Origin: an uncultured Prevotella sp.
Lineage (GTDB): Bacteria > Bacteroidota > Bacteroidia > Bacteroidales > Bacteroidaceae
Direction of reading: 5' to 3'
Length of the DNA stretch: 53,253 nt
Assembly: GCA_945873145.1 (NCBI GenBank)
Contig: CAMCBZ010000019.1
Location: 1 to 53,253 of the forward strand
Below the pieces are notes generated by a model. It was not told the origin of the DNA and searched no databases. It worked only from the letters and a program-made list of their open reading frames with translations. Of the stretch, positions 40,970-49,836 are shown one piece after another; the stretch's first letter is position 1; the number at the start of each line of letters is the position of its first letter. The translations under genes were made by a program, and so were the position numbers.

Positions 40970-41002
40970 CAAATCGTATTGCATATTGCCCAATACGATT
41001 TG
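40970..41002. terminator. Hairpin after pyrH
   Basis: CAAATCGTATTG/CAATACGATTTG (40970-40981, 40991-41002), a perfect 12-bp stem with a 9-base loop, followed by TTCTATAATAAAAT. Confidence 0.6.
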
Positions 41003-41025
41003 TTCTATAATAAAATATAAACGGC

Positions 41026-41057
41026 TTAGCCCCGCCAGGAAAACCTGACGGGGCTAA
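41026..41057. terminator. Second hairpin between pyrH and the convergent spt
   Basis: TTAGCCCCG/CGGGGCTAA (41026-41034, 41049-41057) continued by CAGG/CCTG, loop AAAA. Stable; with the first hairpin it separates convergent genes. Confidence 0.65.
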
Positions 41058-41116
41058 ATCATGCTTAGAGTGCCCATTAACGGCGGTGCACTATATGCTA
41101 AAACGGTATTGGCCTC

Positions 41117-41142
41117 CGCTCTCCCCCAATTTGGGGAAAGCG
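41117..41142. repeat. C-run/G-run palindrome
   Basis: CGCT...CCCCAA/TTGGGG...AGCG. Similar palindromes (C-run, short centre, G-run) occur at 43598-43618 and 53230-53247. They probably belong to a dispersed intergenic repeat family; this copy is also placed to end spt transcription. Confidence 0.5.
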
Positions 41143-41151
41143 ATAAGAACC

Positions 41152-42342
41152 TTAACCCTTGATGATACCTTGCTCGACGAAGATCTGCTTGAGGATCTGC
41201 ACACCGCGCTCGACTTGCTCTTTGCTGTGAGTAGCCATCAGTGCGAAGCGAACGAGCGTGTCCTGCGGAGCACATGCGGGCGGGATGACGGGGTTGATGA
41301 ATACACCACGGTCGAATGCCAATTTGGTGACGAGGAATGTCTTATAGCTGTCGCGGACATACAGAGGAATGATAGGACTCTCGGTCTCGCCAATCTCGAA
41401 GCCCTCCTCACGGAAGCGTTTCAGCGCATAGTTGGTCACGTCCCACAGGTGCTGGATACGCTCCGGCTCCTCCTGGATGATATGCAAAGCCTCAATGGCA
41501 GCAGCTGTGGCAGCCGGCGTGTCACTGGCGGAGAAGATATAGGTACGTGAGGTGTGACGCAGATAATTGATGGTGTCCCAGTCAGAAGCCACAAAGCCAC
41601 CGATAGAGGCAAGACTCTTGGAGAATGTGCCCATGATGACATCGACCTCGTCCTGAAGGCCGAAGTGATGACAGACACCGCGTCCCTGCTCACCGAAGAC
41701 GCCGAGACCGTGAGCCTCGTCAACCATGATCGAGCAGTTGTACTTATGTTTCAGTTCCACGATCTCAGGCAACTTAGCGAGGTCACCTTCCATGGAGAAC
41801 ACGCCATCGACGACAATCAGCTTCACAGCCTCATGAGGCAACTTCTTCAAAACGCGCTCCAGGTCCTCCATATCGTTGTGCTTGTAGTGGAGCTGAGTGG
41901 CGAAGCTCAGACGGCGTCCGTCAACGATGGATGCATGGTCGCGGTCATCGCAGATGACATAGTCACCACGACCGACCAACTGTGGAATGACACCGGCATT
42001 GACAGAGAAACCGGTAGAGAAGCAGAGCGCACCATCCTTGTGCTCAAACTCAGCCAACTCCTTCTCCAACTGTACGTGGATGTCGAGAGTACCATTGAGG
42101 AAACGGCTGCCTGCACAACCGGATCCATACTTAAGGAGAGCCTTCTCGGCGGCAGCGATCACGCGATCGTCACCCGTCAGACCTGTGTAGGCGTTACTTC
42201 CAAACATCAGCACCTGATGGCCTTCCATGGTCACCTCAGGGCCCTGTTTGCTTGTAATTTCGCGGAAATAAGGGTATACACCTTCCTCCATGTACTTCTG
42301 AGGTACACGGTAGTTCTTGTATCTTTCTTGTAACTGTCCCAT
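41152..42342 (-). CDS. spt: Serine palmitoyltransferase
   Basis: A 396-residue pyridoxal-phosphate enzyme of the alpha-oxoamine synthase family. MFGSNAYTGLTGDDRV, GSGCAGSRFLNGTLDIHVQL, DDRDHASIVDGRR, MVDEAHGLGVFG and the cofactor Lys in GTFSKSLASIGG are visible. The sequence closely resembles the enzyme of Bacteroides that condenses serine and palmitoyl-CoA, the first step of sphingolipid synthesis, rather than BioF or Kbl. Divergent from a lipid-kinase-like gene. A TAACTTTG box lies about 48 bases before the start. Confidence 0.9.
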   Translation of the reverse strand: MGQLQERYKNYRVPQKYMEEGVYPYFREITSKQGPEVTMEGHQVLMFGSNAYTGLTGDDRVIAAAEKALLKYGSGCAGSRFLNGTLDIHVQLEKELAEFEHKDGALCFSTGFSVNAGVIPQLVGRGDYVICDDRDHASIVDGRRLSFATQLHYKHNDMEDLERVLKKLPHEAVKLIVVDGVFSMEGDLAKLPEIVELKHKYNCSIMVDEAHGLGVFGEQGRGVCHHFGLQDEVDVIMGTFSKSLASIGGFVASDWDTINYLRHTSRTYIFSASDTPAATAAAIEALHIIQEEPERIQHLWDVTNYALKRFREEGFEIGETESPIIPLYVRDSYKTFLVTKLAFDRGVFINPVIPPACAPQDTLVRFALMATHSKEQVERGVQILKQIFVEQGIIKG

Positions 42343-42389
42343 TTTTTAAATAGGTGTAGATAACACTACGTTGTTTTATACTTAGGCTG

Positions 42390-42397
42390 CAAAGTTA
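42390..42397 (-). promoter_or_regulatory. -7 box of spt
   Basis: TAACTTTG on the minus strand, about 48 bases before the spt ATG; no clear TTG at the usual spacing. Confidence 0.45.
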
Positions 42398-42492
42398 CAA
42401 AATTTATGGCACATTCAGCGCTTTTTGCGCAGAAATCGTCTGATTTTGCAATTTTTATTGATCTATTCTTCTCTCATTTCATTTATATTACA

Positions 42493-42500
42493 TAAATTTG
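42493..42500 (+). promoter_or_regulatory. -7 box of the lipid kinase gene
   Basis: TAAATTTG ending 4 bases before the ATG at 42505, so the mRNA would be leaderless or nearly so. No good TTG upstream. Confidence 0.45.
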
Positions 42501-42504
42501 CCCT

Positions 42505-43551
42505 ATGAAAAAGAAAATTCTGTTCATCATCAATCCCATTTCCGGAACGACGAGCAAACGGGTTATTCCTGAGTTCATAACTCAAAATATCAATCACGAC
42601 TTGTTTGACATCGACATTCAAATGACGAAAGGTCCCGGAGACGCCACGGCGATGGCCCATGCAGCCAGCGAGCGTGGCTTGGATGCTGTGGTGGCTGTTG
42701 GTGGTGACGGCACGGTGAACGAGGTGGCACGCGGTTTGGTGCACACCCACACGGCATTGGGCATCATCCCTTGCGGATCGGGCAACGGACTGGCCAGACA
42801 CCTGCTCATACCACGTGACATCAAGAAAAGTCTCGGCATCATCAACGACTTCGTGATCCATGATCTCGATTACTGCGTGATCAACGATATGCCGTTCTTC
42901 TGTACCTGCGGCATGGGTTTTGATGCGTTCGTCAGCCAGAAGTTTGCCGAAGCAGGCAAGCGCGGACCGGTCACCTACGTGCAGAAAGTTCTGGAGGAAG
43001 GTTTGAAATACAAGCCGGAAACCTATATATTAAAGGACGACACGGGCACACAGAGCTACAAAGCCTTCCTGATCACCTGCGCTAACGCCTCGCAGTATGG
43101 CAACAACGCCTATATTGCTCCACAGGCATCGATGAGCGACGGACTCATGGACGTAGTTATCATGGAACCTTTCAATGTCATTGAGGCACCACAGATCGCC
43201 ATCGACATGTTCAGCAAGACGCTCGACAAGAGCTCCCGCATCAAGACGTTCCGTACCAAACACCTGACAATCCACCGCAAAGAGCCAGGCGTGATCCACT
43301 ATGATGGCGATCCGGCCATGACAGGTAAGGACATCGACGTCCATGTGGAGGAGAAAGGCATCCGAATTATTGTCAATCCCAATGGCGACAAACGGTTGCG
43401 TCGTCCTAATCTCTTGCAGACGAGCGCGGCTGATCTCTTCAATGACCTTTCGGGACTTCACGACGATCTCGTCAAGCAAACGCGGAGAGGTATTGCACTG
43501 ACAAAGCTACTGCAAAAGAAATTCGGGAAGACGATCAACAACATTAAATAA
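42505..43551 (+). CDS. Diacylglycerol/sphingosine-kinase-family lipid kinase
   Basis: A 348-residue DAGK-family kinase. The N-terminal domain has IINPISGTTSKR (phosphate loop), AVGGDGTVNEVARGL (nucleotide loop GGDGT) and IPCGSGNGLARHL. The C-terminal domain has MSDGLMDVVIMEPF and HYDGDPAM. Members phosphorylate diacylglycerol or sphingoid bases; a relative in Porphyromonas gingivalis is reported to phosphorylate dihydrosphingosine. The head-to-head place with spt makes a sphingoid base the better guess. The last 50 residues are an extra basic helical tail. Confidence 0.85.
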   Translation: MKKKILFIINPISGTTSKRVIPEFITQNINHDLFDIDIQMTKGPGDATAMAHAASERGLDAVVAVGGDGTVNEVARGLVHTHTALGIIPCGSGNGLARHLLIPRDIKKSLGIINDFVIHDLDYCVINDMPFFCTCGMGFDAFVSQKFAEAGKRGPVTYVQKVLEEGLKYKPETYILKDDTGTQSYKAFLITCANASQYGNNAYIAPQASMSDGLMDVVIMEPFNVIEAPQIAIDMFSKTLDKSSRIKTFRTKHLTIHRKEPGVIHYDGDPAMTGKDIDVHVEEKGIRIIVNPNGDKRLRRPNLLQTSAADLFNDLSGLHDDLVKQTRRGIALTKLLQKKFGKTINNIK

Positions 43552-43597
43552 TAAGAAATCAACCCCTACGGCCTCACCCAACAGCCTCACCCCCTTA

Positions 43598-43618
43598 CCC
43601 CTCTCCAAAGGAGAGGGG
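43598..43618. repeat. C-run/G-run palindrome (possible terminator)
   Basis: CCCCTCTCC/GGAGAGGGG with loop AAA, 46 bases after the lipid kinase stop. Preceded by GCCTCACCC twice (43571, 43584). Likely a copy of the repeat family seen at 53230. Confidence 0.6.
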
Positions 43619-43681
43619 AGTAAAATGCTGCAAGGGTCGTATTCTCATAAAGATCTCATAAAGAAAGAAGCCTCAGATTTA

Positions 43682-43796
43682 CACCTCATTATATAGAACA
43701 CGTACACCTTATTATATAAGACACGTACACCTTATTATATAGAACACTCACACCTTACTATATAGGACACGTACACCTTATTATATATAGGTATTG
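43682..43796. repeat. 23-bp tandem repeat, five units
   Basis: Units of CACCTTATTATATAGAACAC plus GTA start at 43682, 43705, 43728, 43751 and 43774; the last is partial at its end. Units differ at a few bases. No spacers or cas genes, so not CRISPR. It lies between convergent genes at 43551 and 43889 and explains most of that gap. Confidence 0.85.
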
Positions 43797-43888
43797 ATCT
43801 CTCTAAGGACAGACGGGTATTTCTTTGAAGAACAAGTGAAGATTTCATTAAAAAGAAATGGTGGATTTCCCCTTCTCAGAAAGAAAGG

Positions 43889-44605
43889 CTATCTGACATA
43901 GAAGTCGGCGGTGAGCTGCTGATACCATGCGCTTCTGCTGCCGTCAGCATTCATCAGACATTGCTCGGAGCGCTCTGACGGACTATGGGAGGAACGGCAG
44001 AAGGTGACCAGCACACGTGAGAGAGGCTTTCGCGGGGTTGTCCTTAACAGCAGTTCGCGGGTCTTTCGGAAGCCCAAAAGATAAGCCTCGGTCTCCAAAG
44101 CCTCTTGGCTGAGCGTAGGTACAACGACGTTTACAACACCAGTGCCCTTGGTGTTTGCTTTTGCAAAAACAAAAATATCACGAAACGTCAGGCTGTTCTC
44201 ACCCGCATGACGGGCCAGCGAGCGCGAAGCCTCGGGTGCTTTCAAGCTATTGAGAAAGTAAGGTGGATTGCAGACAATGCTGTCGTATGGTGCTGACGGA
44301 TGAAAGTCCTGTAGGGCAGTGTGCGTCACAGTAACTCTGGAAGCGAAGGGGGATTGTCGCACATTGTCCGCGGCCTGCCCGGCGGCATCGTGATCCACTT
44401 CTATCGCATCGATGTCGGCTGAAGGAAAGCGTTGCGCCATCATCAGCGCAACCACGCCCGTACCCGTGCCGATGTCGAGGATATGATGTCCGCCTTCAGC
44501 CCATGCGCCTAACAGCACACCGTCTGTACCTACCTTCATGGCACAGAGCTGTTGTCCGACAAAGAATTGTCGGAACTGGAAACCAAATTTTTCTGTATGA
44601 CTCAT
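43889..44605 (-). CDS. trmN6: tRNA1(Val) (adenine-37-N6)-methyltransferase
   Basis: A 238-residue SAM-dependent methyltransferase. AMKVGTDGVLLGAW and ILDIGTGTGVVALMMAQR (about 42-59) form motif I; the catalytic NPPYF follows in IVCNPPYFLNSL (about residue 111), as in N6-adenine methyltransferases. The N-terminal FGFQFRQFFVGQQLCAMKVG is characteristic of TrmN6/YfiC. It lies alone between repeats and the divergent lon gene. Confidence 0.92.
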   Translation of the reverse strand: MSHTEKFGFQFRQFFVGQQLCAMKVGTDGVLLGAWAEGGHHILDIGTGTGVVALMMAQRFPSADIDAIEVDHDAAGQAADNVRQSPFASRVTVTHTALQDFHPSAPYDSIVCNPPYFLNSLKAPEASRSLARHAGENSLTFRDIFVFAKANTKGTGVVNVVVPTLSQEALETEAYLLGFRKTRELLLRTTPRKPLSRVLVTFCRSSHSPSERSEQCLMNADGSRSAWYQQLTADFYVR

Positions 44606-44713
44606 AACCTCTTAAACGCTCTCATAAACATAATATTTTGCTGCTAAGCCGATTGTTATTCACGGTTTAGCGTTTTTTATTGAATAGACTAAAACATTAT
44701 GCTATAATTTTTG

Positions 44714-44721
44714 TAACTTTG
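44714..44721 (+). promoter_or_regulatory. -7 box of lon
   Basis: TAACTTTG, 57 bases before the lon ATG; no TTG at normal spacing. Confidence 0.45.
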
Positions 44722-44778
44722 CACATTAAAAGTAGTAAAGGATCCTTCTCACAGCTTGAAATAAGGAACAATATATTC

Positions 44779-47268
44779 ATGAATAAGAAACCAAATACAT
44801 CCATTCAGATGTTCGCCGACTTTGAAGGCGACACCTCTACCCTCTTCAATACTCAGGCTCCCGATGAAGTTCCCGTGTTGACGACACGCAACATGGTGCT
44901 CTTCCCTGGTATATTGGTACCAATCCTGTTGGGTAGAAAAGCCAGTATCAACCTGGCCAAGAAGCTCGATAAGTCGGGCAACGGCATGATTTGTGCCATC
45001 TTCTGCCAGCGCAATGCTGATATCGACTCTCCCAAAGTCGCGGATCTCTACAAGATCGGTGTTTATGCTCGGTTGGTGAAGATGATCGAGATGCCTAATA
45101 TCGGCAACATCACAGCGATCTTCCAGGCACTCGGCCGCTGCGAACTTGAGACCATCACTGGCTACAAGCCTTACTATACCGGTATTGTAAAGCCTGCGCC
45201 CGAGCATATTCCTGACGACAAGGAGAAGAATACTGATGAGTACAAAACCTTTATGGCTGATTTGCATACAACCACAGAGCGACTCATCAACGTCAATGAC
45301 GAGATTCCCAGCGAGACAATGATGCCGCTGAAGAATATGGGTGACGACACACTGCTCATCAATTTTGTATGCACGAACCTGCCGTTCTCCGTACGCGACA
45401 AAATCAAATTGTTGCAGATCGGTGACATCTCACAGCGACTCATGGAACTGCTGAAACTGGAGAACCGCGACATTCAGCTTAATGAACTGAAAAACCAGAT
45501 TCGGCAGAAGACACATGAGGATCTTGACGAACAGCAAAAGGAGTACTTCCTGCAACAGCAGATGAAGAACATCCGAGAAGAGCTCGGCTCAGACAACGGC
45601 TCTACCGAGAAGCATGAGCTGGAAGAGAAAGCCAAGAACAAGAAATGGCCCGATGAGGTTGCCAAACTCTTCAAAAAAGAGCTTGACAAACTCGATATGT
45701 TCAATGCTCAGAGTCCGGAATACAGCGTACAAGTCAACTATCTCGAACAACTCGTAAGCCTGCCCTGGGGGGAATATACTGAGGACAACCTCGATCTGAA
45801 ACGCGCCCGCCGTATCCTTGACCGTGACCACTATGGCATGGAAAAGGTCAAGGAGCGCATCCTGGAATACCTCGCTGTGCTGCAGCTACGCGGTGACTTG
45901 AAGTCCCCGATCATCTGTCTCTACGGTCCACCGGGAGTCGGCAAGACCTCACTGGGCAAGAGCATCGCGGCAGCCATGAAGCGTAAGTATGTGCGCGTAT
46001 CGCTGGGCGGACTCCACGACGAGAGCGAGATCCGCGGTCACCGCCGCACGTATGTCGGCGCCATGCCGGGTCGTATCATCAAGAGCATTCAGAAGGCGGG
46101 CTCTTCAAATCCTGTGTTTATCCTCGATGAGATCGACAAGGTGACACAGAACACCATCAACGGCGACCCGTCATCAGCCCTTTTGGAGGTACTCGATCCG
46201 GAACAGAACAGTGCTTTCCATGACAACTTCCTCGATGTAGACTACGATCTTTCCAAGGTGCTGTTCATCGCCACTGCCAATGATCTCAACACCATTCCGC
46301 GTCCATTGCTCGACCGTATGGAGATCATCGAGGTATCGGGCTACATCACGGAGGAGAAGATTGAGATTGCCAAACGCCATCTGGTACCGCGTGAACTGAA
46401 GAACACGGGACTCGACACCATCGACCCGCCGGTGAAGTTCACCAAGCAGGCACTGGAGAAAATCATCGAGTCTTATACACGCGAGAGCGGTGTGAGACAG
46501 CTCGAGAAGCAGATCAACAAGGCGCTGCGCAAGCTGGCCTTCAAGAAAGCCATGGACGGTGAGTTGGAATACACCACGATCACGCCGGCTGTCTTGCAGG
46601 ATCTGCTGGGCAATCCGCCTTTCTATCGCGACATCTACCAAGGCAACGACTATGCGGGTGTCGTCACGGGACTGGCATGGACAAGCGTTGGCGGTGAGAT
46701 CCTCTTCATCGAGACTTCTCTGTCCAAAGGCAAGGGCGGCAAACTCACGCTGACGGGTAACCTCGGCGACGTGATGAAGGAGAGTGCCATCATCGCCCTG
46801 CAATATGTCAAAGCCCACTGCGACACGCTGAACATCGACTACCGCATCTTCGACAACTGGAATATCCATATCCACGTGCCCGAGGGTGCCACACCGAAGG
46901 ACGGACCATCGGCCGGTATCACCATTGCCACGTCGATCGCGTCAGCCATCACTCAACGCAAGGTTCGCAAGAACACAGCCATGACGGGCGAGATCACGCT
47001 GCGTGGAAAAGTGCTTCCCGTGGGTGGTATCAAGGAGAAAATCCTCGCTGCCAAACGTGCCGGCATCACTGACATCGTCATGTGCCGCGACAACAAGAAA
47101 GACATCGAGGAGATCCCGGAGAAGTATCGCAAGGGCGTAGAGTTCCACTATGTCGAGAACGTACAGGACGTTTGGGACTTTGCCCTCACCAACGAGATTG
47201 TGGATCACCCCGTCGATCTGTCCATCCCCAAGGAGGACAGTGACGACAATGACAAGAAGAAAGACTAA
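44779..47268 (+). CDS. lon: ATP-dependent protease Lon
   Basis: An 829-residue protease. Start at 44779 ([20 protein letters not shown]); a longer frame from 44680 would cover the promoter. N-domain begins at [23 protein letters not shown]+ module: Walker [14 protein letters not shown] and Walker [10 protein letters not shown]. The C-terminal protease domain has catalytic Ser in [14 protein letters not shown] and Lys in [14 protein letters not shown]. It degrades damaged and regulatory proteins in the cytoplasm. Confidence 0.97.
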   Translation: MNKKPNTSIQMFADFEGDTSTLFNTQAPDEVPVLTTRNMVLFPGILVPILLGRKASINLAKKLDKSGNGMICAIFCQRNADIDSPKVADLYKIGVYARLVKMIEMPNIGNITAIFQALGRCELETITGYKPYYTGIVKPAPEHIPDDKEKNTDEYKTFMADLHTTTERLINVNDEIPSETMMPLKNMGDDTLLINFVCTNLPFSVRDKIKLLQIGDISQRLMELLKLENRDIQLNELKNQIRQKTHEDLDEQQKEYFLQQQMKNIREELGSDNGSTEKHELEEKAKNKKWPDEVAKLFKKELDKLDMFNAQSPEYSVQVNYLEQLVSLPWGEYTEDNLDLKRARRILDRDHYGMEKVKERILEYLAVLQLRGDLKSPIICLYGPPGVGKTSLGKSIAAAMKRKYVRVSLGGLHDESEIRGHRRTYVGAMPGRIIKSIQKAGSSNPVFILDEIDKVTQNTINGDPSSALLEVLDPEQNSAFHDNFLDVDYDLSKVLFIATANDLNTIPRPLLDRMEIIEVSGYITEEKIEIAKRHLVPRELKNTGLDTIDPPVKFTKQALEKIIESYTRESGVRQLEKQINKALRKLAFKKAMDGELEYTTITPAVLQDLLGNPPFYRDIYQGNDYAGVVTGLAWTSVGGEILFIETSLSKGKGGKLTLTGNLGDVMKESAIIALQYVKAHCDTLNIDYRIFDNWNIHIHVPEGATPKDGPSAGITIATSIASAITQRKVRKNTAMTGEITLRGKVLPVGGIKEKILAAKRAGITDIVMCRDNKKDIEEIPEKYRKGVEFHYVENVQDVWDFALTNEIVDHPVDLSIPKEDSDDNDKKKD

Positions 47269-47279
47269 TAAACATCAGC

Positions 47280-48407
47280 ATGACATTTGAACTTCAACAT
47301 ACCGACAACGCCAGTGACGCACGTACCGGACTGATCACCACAGACCACGGACAGATCAAGACTCCGATCTTCATGCCCGTAGGTACGTGCGGCTCGGTCA
47401 AGGGCGTACACTTCCGTGAGCTTCGCGAGCAGGTCAAGGCCCAGATCATCTTGGGCAACACCTATCATCTCTACCTTCGTCCGGGCCTCGAAGTGCTGCG
47501 TGCGGCAGGCGGACTGCACGGCTTCAACGGATGGGAGCGCCCTATCCTGACCGACAGCGGCGGTTTTCAGGTGTTCTCGCTGACGGGTATCCGCAAGCTG
47601 AGAGAGGAAGGCTGTGAGTTTCGCTCCCACATCGACGGCTCTAAACACATCTTCACTCCCGAGAACGTCATGGACACTGAGCGCATCATCGGCGCCGACA
47701 TCATGATGGCACTCGACGAGTGTCCTCCCGGACAGAGCGACTATGCTTATGCCAAGAAAAGCCTTGGCATGACACAGCGCTGGCTCGACCGCTGCATCAA
47801 GCGGTTCAACGAGACCGAACCGCTCTATGGTTATCACCAGAGCCTCTTCCCGATCGTGCAGGGCTGTACGTTTAAAGACCTGCGTCAGGAAGCCGCAAAG
47901 TTTGTTGCCGACAAGGGCGCTGACGGTAACGCCATTGGCGGACTGGCTGTCGGCGAGCCCACCGAGGTGATGTACGAGATGATTGAGGTGGTCAATGAAA
48001 TCCTGCCAAAGGACAAACCCCGCTACCTCATGGGCGTTGGCACACCGCAGAATATCCTTGAGGCCATCGAGCGCGGCGTGGACATGTTCGACTGTGTCAT
48101 GCCGACGCGCAACGGCCGCAATGCCATGCTCTTCACCTACCAAGGCACCATGAACATGCGCAACAAGAAATGGGAGATGGACTTCTCCCCTATCGATCCC
48201 GACGGTTGTGAGACCGACAAAGTCTATACCAAGGCTTATCTCCATCATCTGTTCAAGGCCGGAGAACTACTGGCTATGCAGATTGCCAGCATCCACAACC
48301 TGGCATTCTACCTCCGTCTGGTCACCGACGCGCGTCAGCACATCGAGCAGGGCGACTTTGTGCAGTGGAAGCGGTCAGTGATTGACCAGCTGGGCAGAAG
48401 AATTTGA
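47280..48407 (+). CDS. tgt: tRNA-guanine transglycosylase
   Basis: A 375-residue enzyme exchanging guanine 34 for preQ1 in tRNAs with GUN anticodons. LGNTYHLYLRPG, DSGGFQVFSL, GGLAVGEP and FDCVMPTRNGRNAM (nucleophile Asp) are intact. The usual zinc site CxCxxC is reduced: in DPDGCETDKVYTKAYLHHLF two of three Cys are Asp by my alignment, while the His in IASIHNLAFY remains. It is 11 bases after lon. Works in the same pathway as queG at 17438. Confidence 0.95.
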   Translation: MTFELQHTDNASDARTGLITTDHGQIKTPIFMPVGTCGSVKGVHFRELREQVKAQIILGNTYHLYLRPGLEVLRAAGGLHGFNGWERPILTDSGGFQVFSLTGIRKLREEGCEFRSHIDGSKHIFTPENVMDTERIIGADIMMALDECPPGQSDYAYAKKSLGMTQRWLDRCIKRFNETEPLYGYHQSLFPIVQGCTFKDLRQEAAKFVADKGADGNAIGGLAVGEPTEVMYEMIEVVNEILPKDKPRYLMGVGTPQNILEAIERGVDMFDCVMPTRNGRNAMLFTYQGTMNMRNKKWEMDFSPIDPDGCETDKVYTKAYLHHLFKAGELLAMQIASIHNLAFYLRLVTDARQHIEQGDFVQWKRSVIDQLGRRI

Positions 48408-48421
48408 TTATCGTTACGATC

Positions 48422-49705
48422 ATGAAAAGTTTTAGCAAGATACGTAAACACCGCAGACGCTATAAGGTAGCCCGTTGGATGAGCCGCCATCCGGCGTGGC
48501 TCCACAAAGGCTTTGGCTGGATAGCGCGCCACACCCGTCTGCTGCAACGTATATTGAAGTGGATCGGACATCTCTTCCGTTTCCTCAGGGTATTGAAGTA
48601 CCTCAACCCCTTCAGATATATCAAGAAGATCGACTGGTATATCATCCGCAAGTTCATCGGTACCTATTTTTTCTCCATCGCCCTGATCATTTCCATCTCC
48701 ATTGTCTTCGATGTCAATGAGAACTTGGCGAAGTTCACGCAGTACCATGCACCGTTGCGGGCCATCATCTTTGACTATTATGCCAACTTCATCCCCTACT
48801 TCGCCAACCTCTTCAGTGCGTTGTTTGTCTTCATTGCCGTGATCTTCTTCACATCGAAGATGGCCGGCAACTCTGAGATCATCGCCATGTTGGCTACCGG
48901 CATCTCGTTCAAGCGGCTGCTCCGTCCTTACATGTTCACGTGTGTACTGTTGGCCGGACTGTCATATTACCTCTCGGCCTATGTCATTCCCCACGGCACG
49001 GTGATCCGACAGAACTTCGAGTCTATTTACAAGAACAAGAAGAAGCAGACCGCAGCTGACAATGTTCAGTTGCAAGTGGGACCCGGCGTGATCGCTTACA
49101 TCCAGCACTACGACGACACGCAAAAGCAAGGTTATGGCTTCTGTCTCGACCGTTTCAAGGATAAGAAGCTCATCTCGCACCTCACCGCCATGACGATTCA
49201 GTACGACACCATCTCTGACAGCAAGTTCCATTGGAAGCTCAGCAACTGGAAGATACGGCGGCTCAAGGGTCTGCGCGAGCATATCACCACCGGCGACGTC
49301 AAGGACACGATCATACAGATGGAGCCGATGGACCTCGTCTACTCCAAAGGACAGCAGGAGACATTCACCTCGCCTGCACTGCGAGACTACATTTCAAAAC
49401 AGATCAACCGCGGTTCAGGCAACGTGGTGCAGTACGAGGTGGAGTATCACAAACGCATTGCCTCGTCGTTCGCCTCGTTCATCCTGACGATCATCGGCGC
49501 CTCGCTCTCAGCCAGAAAACGCAAGGGCGGCATGGGATTGTACTTAGGTATCGGACTGGCACTGAGTTTCACCTATATCATGTTGCAGACGGTTTCGGCC
49601 TCCTTTGCCATCAATGCGGGCTTCCCGCCGATGCTGGCAGCATGGATGCCCAACCTGATCTTCATCGTCATCGCGCTGATCTGTTACCGGCAGGCACCGA
49701 ATTAA
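48422..49705 (+). CDS. LptF/LptG-family permease
   Basis: A 427-residue inner-membrane protein of the lipopolysaccharide export complex. Start at 48422 (MKSFSKIRKHRRRYK). The family domain begins only at IKKIDWYIIRKFIGTYFF (about residue 68): spans at about 80-100, 120-145, 160-185, then a soluble jellyroll-like part (about 190-325) and three C-terminal spans (FASFILTIIGASLSARKR onward). With LptB it would pull lipopolysaccharide toward the outer membrane. The 67-residue Arg/Trp-rich N-terminal extension is unusual. F or G cannot be told apart by eye. Confidence 0.88.
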   Translation: MKSFSKIRKHRRRYKVARWMSRHPAWLHKGFGWIARHTRLLQRILKWIGHLFRFLRVLKYLNPFRYIKKIDWYIIRKFIGTYFFSIALIISISIVFDVNENLAKFTQYHAPLRAIIFDYYANFIPYFANLFSALFVFIAVIFFTSKMAGNSEIIAMLATGISFKRLLRPYMFTCVLLAGLSYYLSAYVIPHGTVIRQNFESIYKNKKKQTAADNVQLQVGPGVIAYIQHYDDTQKQGYGFCLDRFKDKKLISHLTAMTIQYDTISDSKFHWKLSNWKIRRLKGLREHITTGDVKDTIIQMEPMDLVYSKGQQETFTSPALRDYISKQINRGSGNVVQYEVEYHKRIASSFASFILTIIGASLSARKRKGGMGLYLGIGLALSFTYIMLQTVSASFAINAGFPPMLAAWMPNLIFIVIALICYRQAPN

Positions 49706-49836
49706 TGAATAATGTATAATGTATAGTGTAGAAATTATAAATAACAGATAATAAATAAAAACATAAAAGACTGTTCAGAATAACACGTAAGGTGATACAC
49801 CTTATTTATATTAAACGATAAAAAGAAGCATACATA

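Noticed and set aside
43682..43796. CRISPR array
   Set aside because: The 23-bp units are directly adjacent with no spacers, and no cas gene is in the window.
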